A stretch of DNA of 64,000 bases from Pseudomonas sp. RIT409 (GCF_003052515.2 NZ_QARE02000019.1:53246-117245), one strand, 5' to 3'. Counted from the stretch's first letter, positions 7,966-16,712 are shown. Notes: a model not told the origin generated them from the letters alone. Translations and numbers: made by a program.

Positions 7966-10467
7966 ATGCCCGACCTGCTTGACCGATATCCGCTCTCTGC
8001 GGGTAATTATCACGAGATGCTTGACGCCAGCGGTGCTGTCCGGCCGCATTGGCTGCGCTTCTACGAGCATCTGCAACGCAGCACCCCTGCGCAGTTGATA
8101 CAGCGCCAGGCATTGCTGGCCCGGCAGATTCAGGAAAACGGCGTGACCTACAACGTGTACGCCGATCCCAAAGGTGCAGACCGGCCGTGGGAGCTGGACC
8201 TGCTGCCGCATCTGATTCCGGTGGACGAATGGCAAAACGTCGCGGCCGGCATCGCGCAGCGTGCGCGCCTGCTCAATGCAGTCCTGGCGGATCTCTATGG
8301 CCCACAGAAGCTGATCGCCGACGGCATGCTGCCTGCCGAGCTGGTGTTCGGGCACAACAACTTTCTCTGGCCGTGCCAAGGCGTCACCCCGCCTGAAAAC
8401 ACCTTTCTGCACGTGTATGCCGTGGACCTTGCCCGCACGCCGGATGGTCGCTGGTGGGTAACGGCAGACCGCACGCAGGCCCCGTCTGGCGCAGGTTACG
8501 CGCTGGAAAACCGCCTGATCATTTCCCGGGCCTTTCCCGAGCTGTACCGCGACCTGGAAGTGCAACATCTGTCCGGCTTTTTTCGTTCGCTGCAGGAGAC
8601 CCTGGCCCGTCAGGCGCCGAGTGGCATGGAAGTCCCCTTGATCGTGCTGCTGACCCCGGGACGCTTCAACGAGAGCTATTTCGAACACCTGTACCTCGCG
8701 GGCCAGTTGGGCTATCCGCTGGTGGAAGGCAGTGACCTCACCGTGCGCGATGCGACGGTCTACCTGAAAACCCTCAGTGGGCTGCGGCGGGTGCACGCCA
8801 TCATGCGGCGTCTGGACGATGATTTCTGCGATCCGCTGGAGCTGCGTACCGATTCCGCACTCGGTGTGCCCGGCTTGCTGGAAGCGGTACGTCAGGGGCG
8901 TGTCGTCGTGGCCAACGCGCTGGGCAGCGGCGTTTTGGAATCCCCGGGTTTGCTGGGTTTCCTGCCCAAGATCAATCAGCACCTGTACGGCGAAGAACTG
9001 ATCCTGCCATCGATTGCAACCTGGTGGTGCGGCGAGCCTCCTGTCCTGGCCCAAGCGCTGGAAAAAATCCCGGAATTGCTGATCAAACCGGCCTTTCCGT
9101 CGCAGAGCTTCGCCCCGGTCTTCGGCCGCGACCTCAACGACGAGCAACGCCAGGCATTGGCCGCCCGCATGCAGGCCCGGCCTTATGCCTATGTTGCCCA
9201 AGAGCTGGCGCAACTGTCCCACGCACCCGTTTGGCAAGGCGAAGACGCACAATTGCAGCCGCGCGCCATTGGTATGCGCGTGTACGCCGTGGCGACCGCC
9301 GACGGCTACCGTGTATTGCCAGGCGGGCTGACCCGCGTCGCGGCCGAGGCCGACGCCGACGTGGTGTCGATGCAGCGGGGTGGGGCGAGCAAGGACACCT
9401 GGATTCTCGGCGAGCGCACATCGGGCAGTGAGCCTTGGCGCAACCGTCATTCGCTGGGCGTTCACGACTTGATACGTCGCGACCCTTATCTGCCATCGCG
9501 GGTGGTGGAAAACCTGTTCTGGTTCGGCCGTTATTGCGAGCGTTGCGACGACAGCGCACGGTTGCTGCGCATCATGCTCGCCCGTTACGTGGATGGCGAT
9601 GATCCCTTGGCCCTGCAAGCGGCCGTCGAACTGGGCGAACGGTTGAATCTGGTGCCGGCGGAGGACGAAGAAGAGCCTCGGCAGTTGCACGAGCGTTTGC
9701 TCGATGCGCTGCTGGGCGAAGACTGGCCGTTCAGCCTGCGCTCCAATTTGCAGCGCCTGCAGTGGGCCGCCTCGCAGGTGCGCGGCAAGCTTTCGCGGGA
9801 AAACTGGCAGGCGCTGGTGGAGTTGCAGCGCGAAGCCGCGAACCTCGACACCGACCAGCCGGACTTTGGCGAGCTTCTGGATTTCCTCAATCGGTTGGTC
9901 ATGTCCCTTGCGGCGCTGTCGGGTTTCGCGCTCGACGACATGACCCGCGATGACGGTTGGCGTTTCCTGATGATCGGTCGGCGCATCGAGCGCCTGCAGT
10001 TCCTCAGCACCAGCTTGGCCGCGTTCCTGCGCAGCGACACGGTGTTCGATCAGGATGCCCTGGACTGGTTGCTGGAACTGGGCAACAGCAGCATTACTTA
10101 TCGCTCGCGTTATCTGGCATTGCCGCAGTTGATTCCCGTGCTTGACCTGCTGTTACTCGACGAGCAAAACCCGCACGCCGTGCTGTTCCAGCTCAAACTG
10201 GTGCGGCGCTCGGTCAAGCGTCTGAACGATGACTTCGGTGTGCCTCATGACAACAACCTTTCGCTGCTGACCCAGCGCCTGGCCACGTTCGATCTGGGGT
10301 GCCTCGAAAACGGGCTGTTCGGCGAGAGCAGCGTGACGGCAGCGCTTCACGGGCTGGCAGACCTGCTGCAACGTATTGGCGACGTCAGCGGGCAGGTATC
10401 GGACCGCTTGTCCCTGCGCCATTTCGCCCATGTCGATGACGTCAGCCAGCGCACGGTGTCCGTCTGA
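7966..10467 (+). CDS. Circularly permuted ATP-grasp / alpha-E domain protein
   Basis: Second gene of the operon; 833 residues. The N-terminal half is a circularly permuted type-2 ATP-grasp domain (YNVYADPKG, HLIPVDEW, VFGHNNFLWPCQG, LIVLLTPGRFNESYFEH), predicted to ligate an amine to a carboxylate using ATP. The C-terminal ~370 residues are an alpha-E helical domain (PSRVVENLFWFGRYCER, GWRFLMIGRRIER, YLALPQLIPVLDLL), usually fused to or adjacent to this ATP-grasp type. ATG 7966 is preferred over TTG 7948. The stop overlaps the next start by one base (TGATG), implying coupling. Substrate unknown. Confidence 0.92.
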   Translation: MPDLLDRYPLSAGNYHEMLDASGAVRPHWLRFYEHLQRSTPAQLIQRQALLARQIQENGVTYNVYADPKGADRPWELDLLPHLIPVDEWQNVAAGIAQRARLLNAVLADLYGPQKLIADGMLPAELVFGHNNFLWPCQGVTPPENTFLHVYAVDLARTPDGRWWVTADRTQAPSGAGYALENRLIISRAFPELYRDLEVQHLSGFFRSLQETLARQAPSGMEVPLIVLLTPGRFNESYFEHLYLAGQLGYPLVEGSDLTVRDATVYLKTLSGLRRVHAIMRRLDDDFCDPLELRTDSALGVPGLLEAVRQGRVVVANALGSGVLESPGLLGFLPKINQHLYGEELILPSIATWWCGEPPVLAQALEKIPELLIKPAFPSQSFAPVFGRDLNDEQRQALAARMQARPYAYVAQELAQLSHAPVWQGEDAQLQPRAIGMRVYAVATADGYRVLPGGLTRVAAEADADVVSMQRGGASKDTWILGERTSGSEPWRNRHSLGVHDLIRRDPYLPSRVVENLFWFGRYCERCDDSARLLRIMLARYVDGDDPLALQAAVELGERLNLVPAEDEEEPRQLHERLLDALLGEDWPFSLRSNLQRLQWAASQVRGKLSRENWQALVELQREAANLDTDQPDFGELLDFLNRLVMSLAALSGFALDDMTRDDGWRFLMIGRRIERLQFLSTSLAAFLRSDTVFDQDALDWLLELGNSSITYRSRYLALPQLIPVLDLLLLDEQNPHAVLFQLKLVRRSVKRLNDDFGVPHDNNLSLLTQRLATFDLGCLENGLFGESSVTAALHGLADLLQRIGDVSGQVSDRLSLRHFAHVDDVSQRTVSV

Positions 10468-11363
10468 TGAACAGCGCCCATTACGAAATCCTTCACGATA
10501 CCCATTACAAGTACGACAGCCCCGTGTCGCTGGCGCAGCAATTGGCGCATCTCTGGCCGCGGGTCAGTCCATGGCAGCGGTGCCTCGACCAGCGTCTGGA
10601 GATCAACCCGCAGCCGACCACTCGACGCGACGAGCTGGACGTGTTCGGCAATCCGCTGACCCGGCTGGCATTCGAGCGCCCCCATGATGAGTTGCAGGTC
10701 AATGCACGGCTGCGAATCGAGGTGCTGGCGCGGCCCGCGCTGGATTTTCAGGACTCGATGCCATGGGAGCTTGCCCGCAGCACGCTGACCTACAATGCCC
10801 TGCAAATGTCGCCGGACATTCTCGATGCCTGCCGCTACCGCTTCGAGTCGCCTTATGTGCACCTCAAGCAATCGTTCGTGGAGTTCTCCACAGAGTGCTT
10901 TCCGCTTGGTCGGCCCTTGCTGCAGTGCGCACGGGCATTGATGGAGAAGATATTCGACGAGTTCACGTTCGATGGCGAAGCGACCCAAGTGGCCACACCG
11001 CTGGTGGAGGTGCTCGAACGCCGCCGCGGCGTCTGCCAGGACTTCGCCCATTTGATGCTCGCCTGCCTGCGCTCTCGTGGGTTGGCGGCACGCTACATCA
11101 GCGGTTACCTGTTGACCCAGCCGCCACCCGGCCAGCCCCGTCTGATTGGCGCCGACGCCTCCCATGCCTGGGTGTCGGTGTTCTGTCCGACCTTGGGCTG
11201 GGTGGATTTTGACCCCACCAACAATATCCAGCCTGCGCTGGAGCACATCAGCCTGGCCTGGGGGCGAGACTTTTCGGATGTCTCACCGTTGCGCGGCGTC
11301 ATTCTCGGCGGCGGCCATCACGATCCGGAAGTGCGGGTGACGGTCATGCCACTGTCGGACTGA
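10467..11363 (+). CDS. Transglutaminase family protein
   Basis: Third gene of the operon; 298 residues, cytoplasmic. It has a bacterial transglutaminase-like N-terminal region (HYEILHDTHYKYDSPV) and a core with Cys190 (RRGVCQDFAH), His233 (DASHAWVSV) and Asp249 (VDFDPTN), the expected catalytic triad. Such proteins often act as peptidases or amidases rather than crosslinkers. It is translationally coupled to the ATP-grasp/alpha-E gene, so the ligase and this predicted hydrolase or transferase should be made together. Its last 20 bases overlap a small reverse-strand ORF. Confidence 0.92.
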   Translation: MNSAHYEILHDTHYKYDSPVSLAQQLAHLWPRVSPWQRCLDQRLEINPQPTTRRDELDVFGNPLTRLAFERPHDELQVNARLRIEVLARPALDFQDSMPWELARSTLTYNALQMSPDILDACRYRFESPYVHLKQSFVEFSTECFPLGRPLLQCARALMEKIFDEFTFDGEATQVATPLVEVLERRRGVCQDFAHLMLACLRSRGLAARYISGYLLTQPPPGQPRLIGADASHAWVSVFCPTLGWVDFDPTNNIQPALEHISLAWGRDFSDVSPLRGVILGGGHHDPEVRVTVMPLSD

Positions 11364-11469
11364 CGCCCCGGCGGTAGTCGCTGTATTCCTGAATAGCGCT
11401 GTCGTAATTGCCACTGGCGCCGCATGCGTAAGCGGCGAGCAAGCTGCGGAAGAGTGCATTGAGCTGCAT
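11344..11469 (-). CDS. Small hypothetical protein, 41 aa
   Basis: A short reverse-strand ORF (MQLNALFRSLLAAYACGA...) with an AGGA ribosome binding site 8 bp before ATG 11469. Its codon use is consistent with coding, and it has a hydrophobic N-terminal helix and a polar C-terminal half (SAIQEYSDYRRG). It ends 20 bp inside the 3' end of the transglutaminase gene. No family recognised; it could be a membrane-associated small protein or a chance ORF. Confidence 0.45.
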   Translation of the reverse strand: MQLNALFRSLLAAYACGASGNYDSAIQEYSDYRRGVSPTVA

Positions 11470-11615
11470 GATGATCATCCTGATAAATGAGTGACAAGCC
11501 GATGTTAGAGCGGCACTGTGGCGGCCGCTGCTTGATTGTCTCGATAGGCCTGATAGAGGCCCGGAAGCAGGTTTCATAATCTGTAATTGAAAAATTGTGT
11601 AAAGTTGGGGCACTC

Positions 11616-11627
11616 TTTGTATACAAA
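11616..11627. promoter_or_regulatory. Palindrome upstream of azurin
   Basis: The perfect 12-bp palindrome TTTGTATACAAA lies 33 bp before the azurin start in an AT-rich leader. It may be an operator or part of a -10 region. No clear ANR/FNR box (TTGAT-N4-ATCAA) was seen; only a half-like TTGAT at 11532. Confidence 0.35.
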
Positions 11628-11660
11628 AACCAAGAGCAACCCCATTCAGGAGACTCATTC

Positions 11661-12107
11661 ATGATTCGCAAGCTTGTTGCTGCATCTCTGCTGACCCTGG
11701 TCAGTGGACACCTGATGGCCGCCGAGTGTTCGGTGACTGTGGACTCCACCGATCAAATGTCTTTCAACACCAAAGCCATCGAAATCGACAAAAGCTGCAA
11801 AGAATTCACCATCAACCTGGAGCATTCCGGCAGCCTGCCAAAGAATGTGATGGGGCATAACCTGGTGATCAGCAAGGAAGCCGACATGCAGCCCATCGCC
11901 ACCGACGGCCTGAGTGCGGGGATCGACAAGCAATACCTGAAAGAAGGTGATGCGCGGGTGATTGCCCACACCAAGATCATCGGCGCGGGTGAAAAGGACT
12001 CGTTGACCCTGGATGTGTCGAAATTGGACCCTGCGCAGAAGTACGGCTTTTTCTGCTCGTTCCCGGGCCACATCAGCATGATGAAGGGCACCGTGACCCT
12101 GAAGTGA
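11661..12107 (+). CDS. azu: Azurin (periplasmic blue copper protein)
   Basis: Azurin is a small periplasmic type-1 copper protein that shuttles electrons. The 148-residue precursor has a signal peptide cleaved after residue 20 (LMA|AECSV), and the mature protein has all copper ligands: His66, Cys132, His137 and Met141 (mature 46, 112, 117, 121), in NVMGHN and FFCSFPGHISMMKG. The structural disulfide Cys pair (AECSV, DKSC) is present. CAGGAGA lies 7 bp before the start. It is monocistronic, followed by a REP-like hairpin. Nearness to nadE-pncB matches the arrangement I recall in other Pseudomonas. Confidence 0.98.
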   Translation: MIRKLVAASLLTLVSGHLMAAECSVTVDSTDQMSFNTKAIEIDKSCKEFTINLEHSGSLPKNVMGHNLVISKEADMQPIATDGLSAGIDKQYLKEGDARVIAHTKIIGAGEKDSLTLDVSKLDPAQKYGFFCSFPGHISMMKGTVTLK

Positions 12108-12121
12108 TCGGGATTTCATCT

Positions 12122-12161
12122 GTAGGCGCGCACGTGCCACCCATGGCAAGGGCGCACCTAC
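12122..12161. repeat. REP-like hairpin after azurin
   Basis: An imperfect inverted repeat (GTAGGCGCGCACGTGCC / GGCAAGGGCGCACCTAC) resembles a degenerate single unit of the GTAGGAGCGCGCTTGCC REP family found elsewhere in the window. It may also end azurin transcription, although there is no T-run. Confidence 0.6.
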
Positions 12162-12183
12162 GGATTGAGCGATGTCCGGGCAG

Positions 12184-13200
12184 TTACGACGCCGTCATCT
12201 TGAAAATTCCCTGAGCGTTGCTGCTGTCGAAATTCAGGTCGAGCGTTCCGCTATCCGGATCGAGCTTGCGCTGAATGAACTCGACGAACGAGCCCGGCAC
12301 TTGATGACTTCTGGCCACGCCCTCGGCGTCCAGCAGATCGCGCGCCACGGTGCAGGCTTTGTAGGCGGTCTGCATGACTCGGCCTGATGCCGACACTTCG
12401 ATACTGTCTTTCATCGGGCGCTCGCGTCGCACCTGCTCCTGCACCGTGGCTTCCAGATTCTCGACCCTGTCGGTCAAGTGATTGAAGCTGTTGCCCTCGG
12501 TGGAAATCCACGCCATTTCCGCACTTTCACTGAGCAACTGGCGATAGTCGGCTTCTTGCACTGCCCCATGCTGGCGGCCGAAGGCGCGGTACAGGTTCGG
12601 CAGCAGGCGCATCGCTTCCGCCAGGCTGCAATGACGGGTCAGGCGCAGCCGCTCGAGCGTACTCAGGTCTTCGTTGCCCAGTGGGTCTCGACTCGACCCC
12701 ACCACGCGGCTGACGGCGTTTTGAAATGCCTCGCTCAGCCGGCCTGGGTGCAGCTCGGAGACGAAGAACTGCGCGATGTCTTCCGGCAGATCCATCTGGC
12801 GATAACCCCATCCCGTCATGTTCAGCTTGGTCAGCGGATAGGTGCGCACGTCAGTGAAGCCCAGCGGCTCGAGCAGCCGGGAAAACGCCAGGCGCCCCCT
12901 GGGCAGTTCGCCGTTTCGCGCCCAATCCACGGTGCGAATCGCGCCGTGGTCGAAAATCACCTTACGGCCACTCTGGAATTGCTCATCGACATAACGCAGG
13001 CCGTCTGGCACCGCGTCGACGAGCTTATGAAACAGGCACAGGTTGAGTGCTTCTGCCAGCCAGACGCGATGGACCGAGTCTGCCGACCAGGAAAAGCGCT
13101 GCAATGCCTGCGGGACTTCGACACGGCTTTCCAGCCACTGTGCAGCGGGCTGGCCAACGGTGGAAGCGACGAGGGAAAAGAGGCCTTGGAATGGGGTCAT
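12184..13200 (-). CDS. DUF1338 family protein (HglS/2-oxoadipate dioxygenase-like)
   Basis: A 338-residue cytosolic protein of the DUF1338 family, metal-dependent dioxygenases with a VOC/glyoxalase-like fold. One characterised member, HglS of P. putida, converts 2-oxoadipate to 2-hydroxyglutarate in lysine catabolism. The expected Fe(II) ligands are visible: His85 (FDHGAIRT), His241 (NSFNHLTDRV) and Glu307 (PGSFVEFIQ). It is shorter than the ~450-residue HglS/YdcJ proteins, so it is probably a distinct subfamily and its substrate may differ. It stands alone between azurin and nadE, about 3 kb from the amaAB lysine/pipecolate genes. Confidence 0.85.
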   Translation of the reverse strand: MTPFQGLFSLVASTVGQPAAQWLESRVEVPQALQRFSWSADSVHRVWLAEALNLCLFHKLVDAVPDGLRYVDEQFQSGRKVIFDHGAIRTVDWARNGELPRGRLAFSRLLEPLGFTDVRTYPLTKLNMTGWGYRQMDLPEDIAQFFVSELHPGRLSEAFQNAVSRVVGSSRDPLGNEDLSTLERLRLTRHCSLAEAMRLLPNLYRAFGRQHGAVQEADYRQLLSESAEMAWISTEGNSFNHLTDRVENLEATVQEQVRRERPMKDSIEVSASGRVMQTAYKACTVARDLLDAEGVARSHQVPGSFVEFIQRKLDPDSGTLDLNFDSSNAQGIFKMTAS

Positions 13201-13320
13201 GGATAGCGGCTCTGAGCGAGAAAGTCAGAGGGCTATCTAAGCCCCGTTCACGGGGAGGGACAAGCGAAAAAAAACTGCGGGTTCATTCCGTTTTCTATTG
13301 AACGACGCGGAATATGCTGG

Positions 13321-13422
13321 CGTAGGGCGCGCTTGGTCAGGGCTGCATCTGGACGAACGCAGTGTGTCAGGCACCCACGTTGTGTCTGACGCCCCCTCGT
13401 CGCGGGCAAGCGCGCTCCTACG
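13321..13422. repeat. REPIN-like inverted repeat (copy 2)
   Basis: The right arm is a perfect REP unit (CGCGGGCAAGCGCGCTCCTA, 13401-13420). The left arm (CGTAGGGCGCGCTTGG) is degenerate, and the centre carries a GTGTCAG/CTGACGC-like core shared with the copy at 47.6 kb. It fills the gap between nadE and the DUF1338 gene. Confidence 0.75.
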
Positions 13423-13433
13423 AAGAGCGCGTA

Positions 13434-14261
13434 TCAAGGGACGTACGGCAGGTCGCGTTTGTGCTGCGTCTTGCGGTAGGTGTTGACGATGATGTCGAAC
13501 GCTTCCTGACGCACGGGTTCGCCGTGCAGGAAGGCATCGATCTCGGCGTAGGTCACGCCGTGAGAAGCTTCGTCGGGTTTGCCCGGAACCAGATCTTCCA
13601 GATCCGCGGTAGGGATTTTCTCGACCAGATTGTCGGGGGCGCCAAAATGACGGGCGATGGCGCGAACCTGATTCTTCACCAGACCGCTCAACGGTGCCAG
13701 ATCGCAGGCGCCGTCCCCGAACTTGGTGAAGAAGCCCATCACAGCCTCCGCCGCGTGGTCGGTACCGATGACCAGACCGCCGCGAGCACCGGCGATGGTG
13801 TATTGCGCCACCATGCGGGTACGGGCTTTGACGTTGCCCTTGACGAAGTCCACCGCTGCGTCCGACTGGCCTTCGAACGCCTTGATCTGCTCGACCAGTG
13901 CCTTGACCGAAGGCGCGATGTCCACCGTGTGACGCTCGTCAGGGTTGATGAAATCCACGGAAGCCGTGGCTTCATGCTCGTCGTGCTGAATGTGGTAGGG
14001 CAGGCGTACGGCGATGAACTGATAGGCGGCATCGCCGGTGCTCTCACGCAATTCCCTGACCGCGCGTTGGGCCAACAGGCCGGCGGTCAGCGAGTCCACA
14101 CCACCGCTGATGCCCAGTACCAGAACCTTCAAGCGGGCGTTGTGCAGGCAGTCCTTGATGAACTGGATCCGGCGCGCAACTTCGGTTTCAAGCTCGGCCT
14201 GGCTGGCGAAGGGCGGCTGGACCTTGAGTGCACTGGCGATCTCGTGCTGTACGGCTTGCAT
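13434..14261 (-). CDS. nadE: Ammonia-dependent NAD+ synthetase
   Basis: Catalyses ATP-dependent amidation of deamido-NAD with ammonia, the last step of NAD synthesis and salvage. The 275-residue length matches the short ammonia-only NadE type lacking an amidase domain. The ATP pyrophosphatase P-loop LGISGGVDSL is at residues 49-58, with conserved VKGNVKARTRM and GTDHAAEAVMGFFTKFGDG segments. ATG 14261 is preceded by AAGGAG at a good distance; an upstream in-frame extension overlaps the pncB end and is rejected. It lies 61 bp downstream of pncB, forming a salvage operon. Confidence 0.97.
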   Translation of the reverse strand: MQAVQHEIASALKVQPPFASQAELETEVARRIQFIKDCLHNARLKVLVLGISGGVDSLTAGLLAQRAVRELRESTGDAAYQFIAVRLPYHIQHDEHEATASVDFINPDERHTVDIAPSVKALVEQIKAFEGQSDAAVDFVKGNVKARTRMVAQYTIAGARGGLVIGTDHAAEAVMGFFTKFGDGACDLAPLSGLVKNQVRAIARHFGAPDNLVEKIPTADLEDLVPGKPDEASHGVTYAEIDAFLHGEPVRQEAFDIIVNTYRKTQHKRDLPYVP

Positions 14262-14322
14262 GATTGACTCCTTATGAGAAGAAAAAGAGGCATGTAAAAA
14301 GTGAGGCAGTCCGGTGCTCGAG

Positions 14323-15522
14323 TCAGACAGGCACCTTGAAAACATGGCGCAGGTAGGAAACGAATTCCGGGTCCTTGCACTGAGTCTTGCCAGGCTCATC
14401 GGAAATCTTCGCCACTGGCTGGCCGGCGCAGGCGGTCATTTTCAGCACGATGCTCATGGGCTGAATACCTGGCACGTCTGCGGTGAGGTTGGTGCCGATG
14501 CCGAAGCTGACGTTGATCCGACCGCGCAGCGCCCTGAATATTTCCAAGGCCTTGGGCAGGTTCAGACCATCGGAAAACACCAATGTCTTGCTCATCGGAT
14601 CGATGCCCAGCTTCTGATAGTGAGCGATGCATTTTTCTGCCCACTGCACAGGATCACCCGAATCGTGGCGCAGGCCGTCGAAGAGTTTGGCGAAGAATAG
14701 ATCGAAGTCGTTGAGGAAGGCGTCCGTCGTGATGCAGTCGGTCAGGGCGATGCCGAGCAGGCCCCGGTATTCCCGCACCCAGCAGTCGAGCGCGGCGATC
14801 TGGCTGTCGATCAGCCGAGGCCCCAGTTGCTGATGGGCCATGATCCACTCGTGGGCCATGGTGCCAAGGGGCTTGAGATCGAACTTGCGCGCCAAATGGA
14901 CATTGCTGGTGCCGACGAACTGGCCGGGGAAATCCTTTTTCAACACCGCTACCACGTCTTCCTGAACAGCATACGAGAAGCGTCGCCGAGTGCCGAAATC
15001 CGCCACTTTCAGCTCGGCCAGCTCATCAGGGGTCGCGGCGTCGTTGAGCCAGTCGAACTTGCGGTAGAGCTGATCGCGCGCTTGGGTGAGCAAGGTTTCC
15101 GGGTTGCGGTGCCGGTTGCGCACTTCACTGACGATGGCCAGGATCGGCACTTCGAACAGGATCACATGCAGCCAGGGGCCGGACAGGCGAATGCACAATT
15201 CATCGTTTTCGATGCCGGTGTACACGTAGCGCAGATTGAAGCGAAACAAGCCCAGGAACCGCAGGAAATCAGGCTTCATGAAATTGATGCGCTCGAGGAA
15301 TCCCGTCTCTTCAAGGCTCAGGGATAAATCGCACAATTGCTCGATCTGATGCCGGATCTCAGGCAGATAGGGTCGCAGGTCTTCGCTGTTGCGGCACCGG
15401 AACTCCCATTCGACGTCGACGTTGGGGTAGTTGTGCAGCACTGCCTGCATCATGCTCAGCTTGTAGAGGTCGGTATCGAGCAGGTTCTGAACGATCCGGT
15501 CCGCAAAAGCGCTCTCACTCAT
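14323..15522 (-). CDS. pncB: Nicotinate phosphoribosyltransferase
   Basis: Converts nicotinate and PRPP to nicotinate mononucleotide in the Preiss-Handler salvage pathway. The 399-residue length is normal. Conserved family segments include NLLDTDLYKLSMMQAVLH at the N-terminus, a YVYTGIEND stretch, GTMAHEWIMAHQQLG (with the regulatory His region), TDAFLNDFD and GLRHDSGDP, and VSFGIGTNLTADV near the C-terminus. ATG 15522 is preceded by GGAG. It is first in the pncB-nadE operon, which supplies deamido-NAD to NadE. Confidence 0.97.
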   Translation of the reverse strand: MSESAFADRIVQNLLDTDLYKLSMMQAVLHNYPNVDVEWEFRCRNSEDLRPYLPEIRHQIEQLCDLSLSLEETGFLERINFMKPDFLRFLGLFRFNLRYVYTGIENDELCIRLSGPWLHVILFEVPILAIVSEVRNRHRNPETLLTQARDQLYRKFDWLNDAATPDELAELKVADFGTRRRFSYAVQEDVVAVLKKDFPGQFVGTSNVHLARKFDLKPLGTMAHEWIMAHQQLGPRLIDSQIAALDCWVREYRGLLGIALTDCITTDAFLNDFDLFFAKLFDGLRHDSGDPVQWAEKCIAHYQKLGIDPMSKTLVFSDGLNLPKALEIFRALRGRINVSFGIGTNLTADVPGIQPMSIVLKMTACAGQPVAKISDEPGKTQCKDPEFVSYLRHVFKVPV

Positions 15523-15736
15523 TGTGTCGCTCCAGCCAGCAGGGGCCGCCAGAGTGCGGCCATGAAAAGTCAAATGGGGTCGCATACAACCGTGCGGTAG
15601 CGTCTGGTATTGGCTCCATGCCACTACTTCCGGCGTGTTATTGGCGATGACGGACATAATGCCAGTCGAGGCCGGGTTGGGGCAGAAATGTTTCAGCCAG
15701 CCGTGAACGGATCGGCTGATCGTGCCCGGTCTAGGC

Positions 15737-16642
15737 CTACTGCGGCGTTGGCGAGTGCAGTTGTTCCAGCATCCATTCCACGAACACCCGGATCTTGGGC
15801 ACCTCCGCCGCGTGCTCGGGGTAGGCGAGGTAGTAGGCATCGTGACTGGGCAGTGCATGCGGCCAGGGAATGATCAGCTTGCCGTCCGCGATTTCTTCTT
15901 CCACCAGAAAACGCGGCAGCAGTGCGACGCCACAGCCAACCTGCGCGGCGCGGATGCACATGTAGAAGGTCTCGAAACGCGGCCCGTGGTAGCTGTGTTC
16001 GGTCTGGTGCCCCTGGCTGTCGAACCATTCATGCCAGCCTTGCGGGCGATGGGCGCACTGCAGCAGCACCAGGTCGGCCAGTTGCGTCGGGTCACTGAAC
16101 GGCTTTTCGGGCAGGCAGTCAGGTGCGCACACCGGGACCAATTCTTCACCGAACAATTTCACGCTCTCCGCGCCGGGGCGCGCACCTTGGCCAAAATAGA
16201 ACGACACGTCGCAACGGCTTTGCGCCAAGTCGTCACTTTCCTGCTCATTCACCAAATCCAAGTGAATGTGCGGGTGGCGCAGGCGCCAGCCTTTGAGGCG
16301 CGGCACCAGCCAGCGGGCGCCGAAGGTCGAAGGCGTCGACACGCGCAAGACTTCGGTTTCTCCGCCGTAGGAGCGCAGGAAGTGGGTGGACATCTCCATC
16401 TGGGTCAGGACTTTTCTCACCTCCCCCAAGTACAGCGCGCCAGCAGGTGTGAGCTGCAACCTGCGACGAACGCGTCTGAACAGCAGGTGCTGAACCAGTT
16501 CTTCGAGCTGCGCGACCTGTTTGCTGACAGCGCTTTGCGTCAGGTTCAGCTCTTCGGCTGCGCGGGTGAAACTGAGATGGCGCGTCACCGCTTCAAAGCA
16601 TTGCAGCGCCGTGATGGACGGCAGGTGGCGTCTGTTCAGCAT
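15737..16642 (-). CDS. LysR-family regulator, divergent from amaB
   Basis: A 301-residue LysR-type regulator with an N-terminal winged helix-turn-helix (FEAVTRHLSFTRAAEELNLT, QSAVSKQVAQLEE) and a periplasmic-binding-like effector domain, closest in style to GcvA-type regulators. It is transcribed away from amaB across a 162-bp gap that holds an 8-bp inverted repeat, the usual LysR arrangement. It is therefore likely to control the amaB-amaA lysine/pipecolate genes, with a pathway intermediate as inducer. The target is inferred from position. Confidence 0.92.
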   Translation of the reverse strand: MLNRRHLPSITALQCFEAVTRHLSFTRAAEELNLTQSAVSKQVAQLEELVQHLLFRRVRRRLQLTPAGALYLGEVRKVLTQMEMSTHFLRSYGGETEVLRVSTPSTFGARWLVPRLKGWRLRHPHIHLDLVNEQESDDLAQSRCDVSFYFGQGARPGAESVKLFGEELVPVCAPDCLPEKPFSDPTQLADLVLLQCAHRPQGWHEWFDSQGHQTEHSYHGPRFETFYMCIRAAQVGCGVALLPRFLVEEEIADGKLIIPWPHALPSHDAYYLAYPEHAAEVPKIRVFVEWMLEQLHSPTPQ

Positions 16643-16712
16643 ATTCAGGCGTGCTCAGGGTCTGCATGAAAAAACGGAATGATATCTCGCTTAATCGTCG
16701 TTTGTTGCACCG

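Noticed and set aside
7930..9690. Long minus-strand open frame (586 codons) opposite the ATP-grasp gene
   Set aside because: Antisense shadow of a well-conserved ATP-grasp/alpha-E gene; no recognisable domain.
11531..11544. ANR/FNR box before azurin
   Set aside because: TTGATTGTCTCGAT keeps only the left half of TTGAT-N4-ATCAA; too weak to call.
12478..13206. Plus-strand open frame opposite the DUF1338 gene
   Set aside because: The minus-strand protein has clear family motifs including metal ligands; the plus frame has none.
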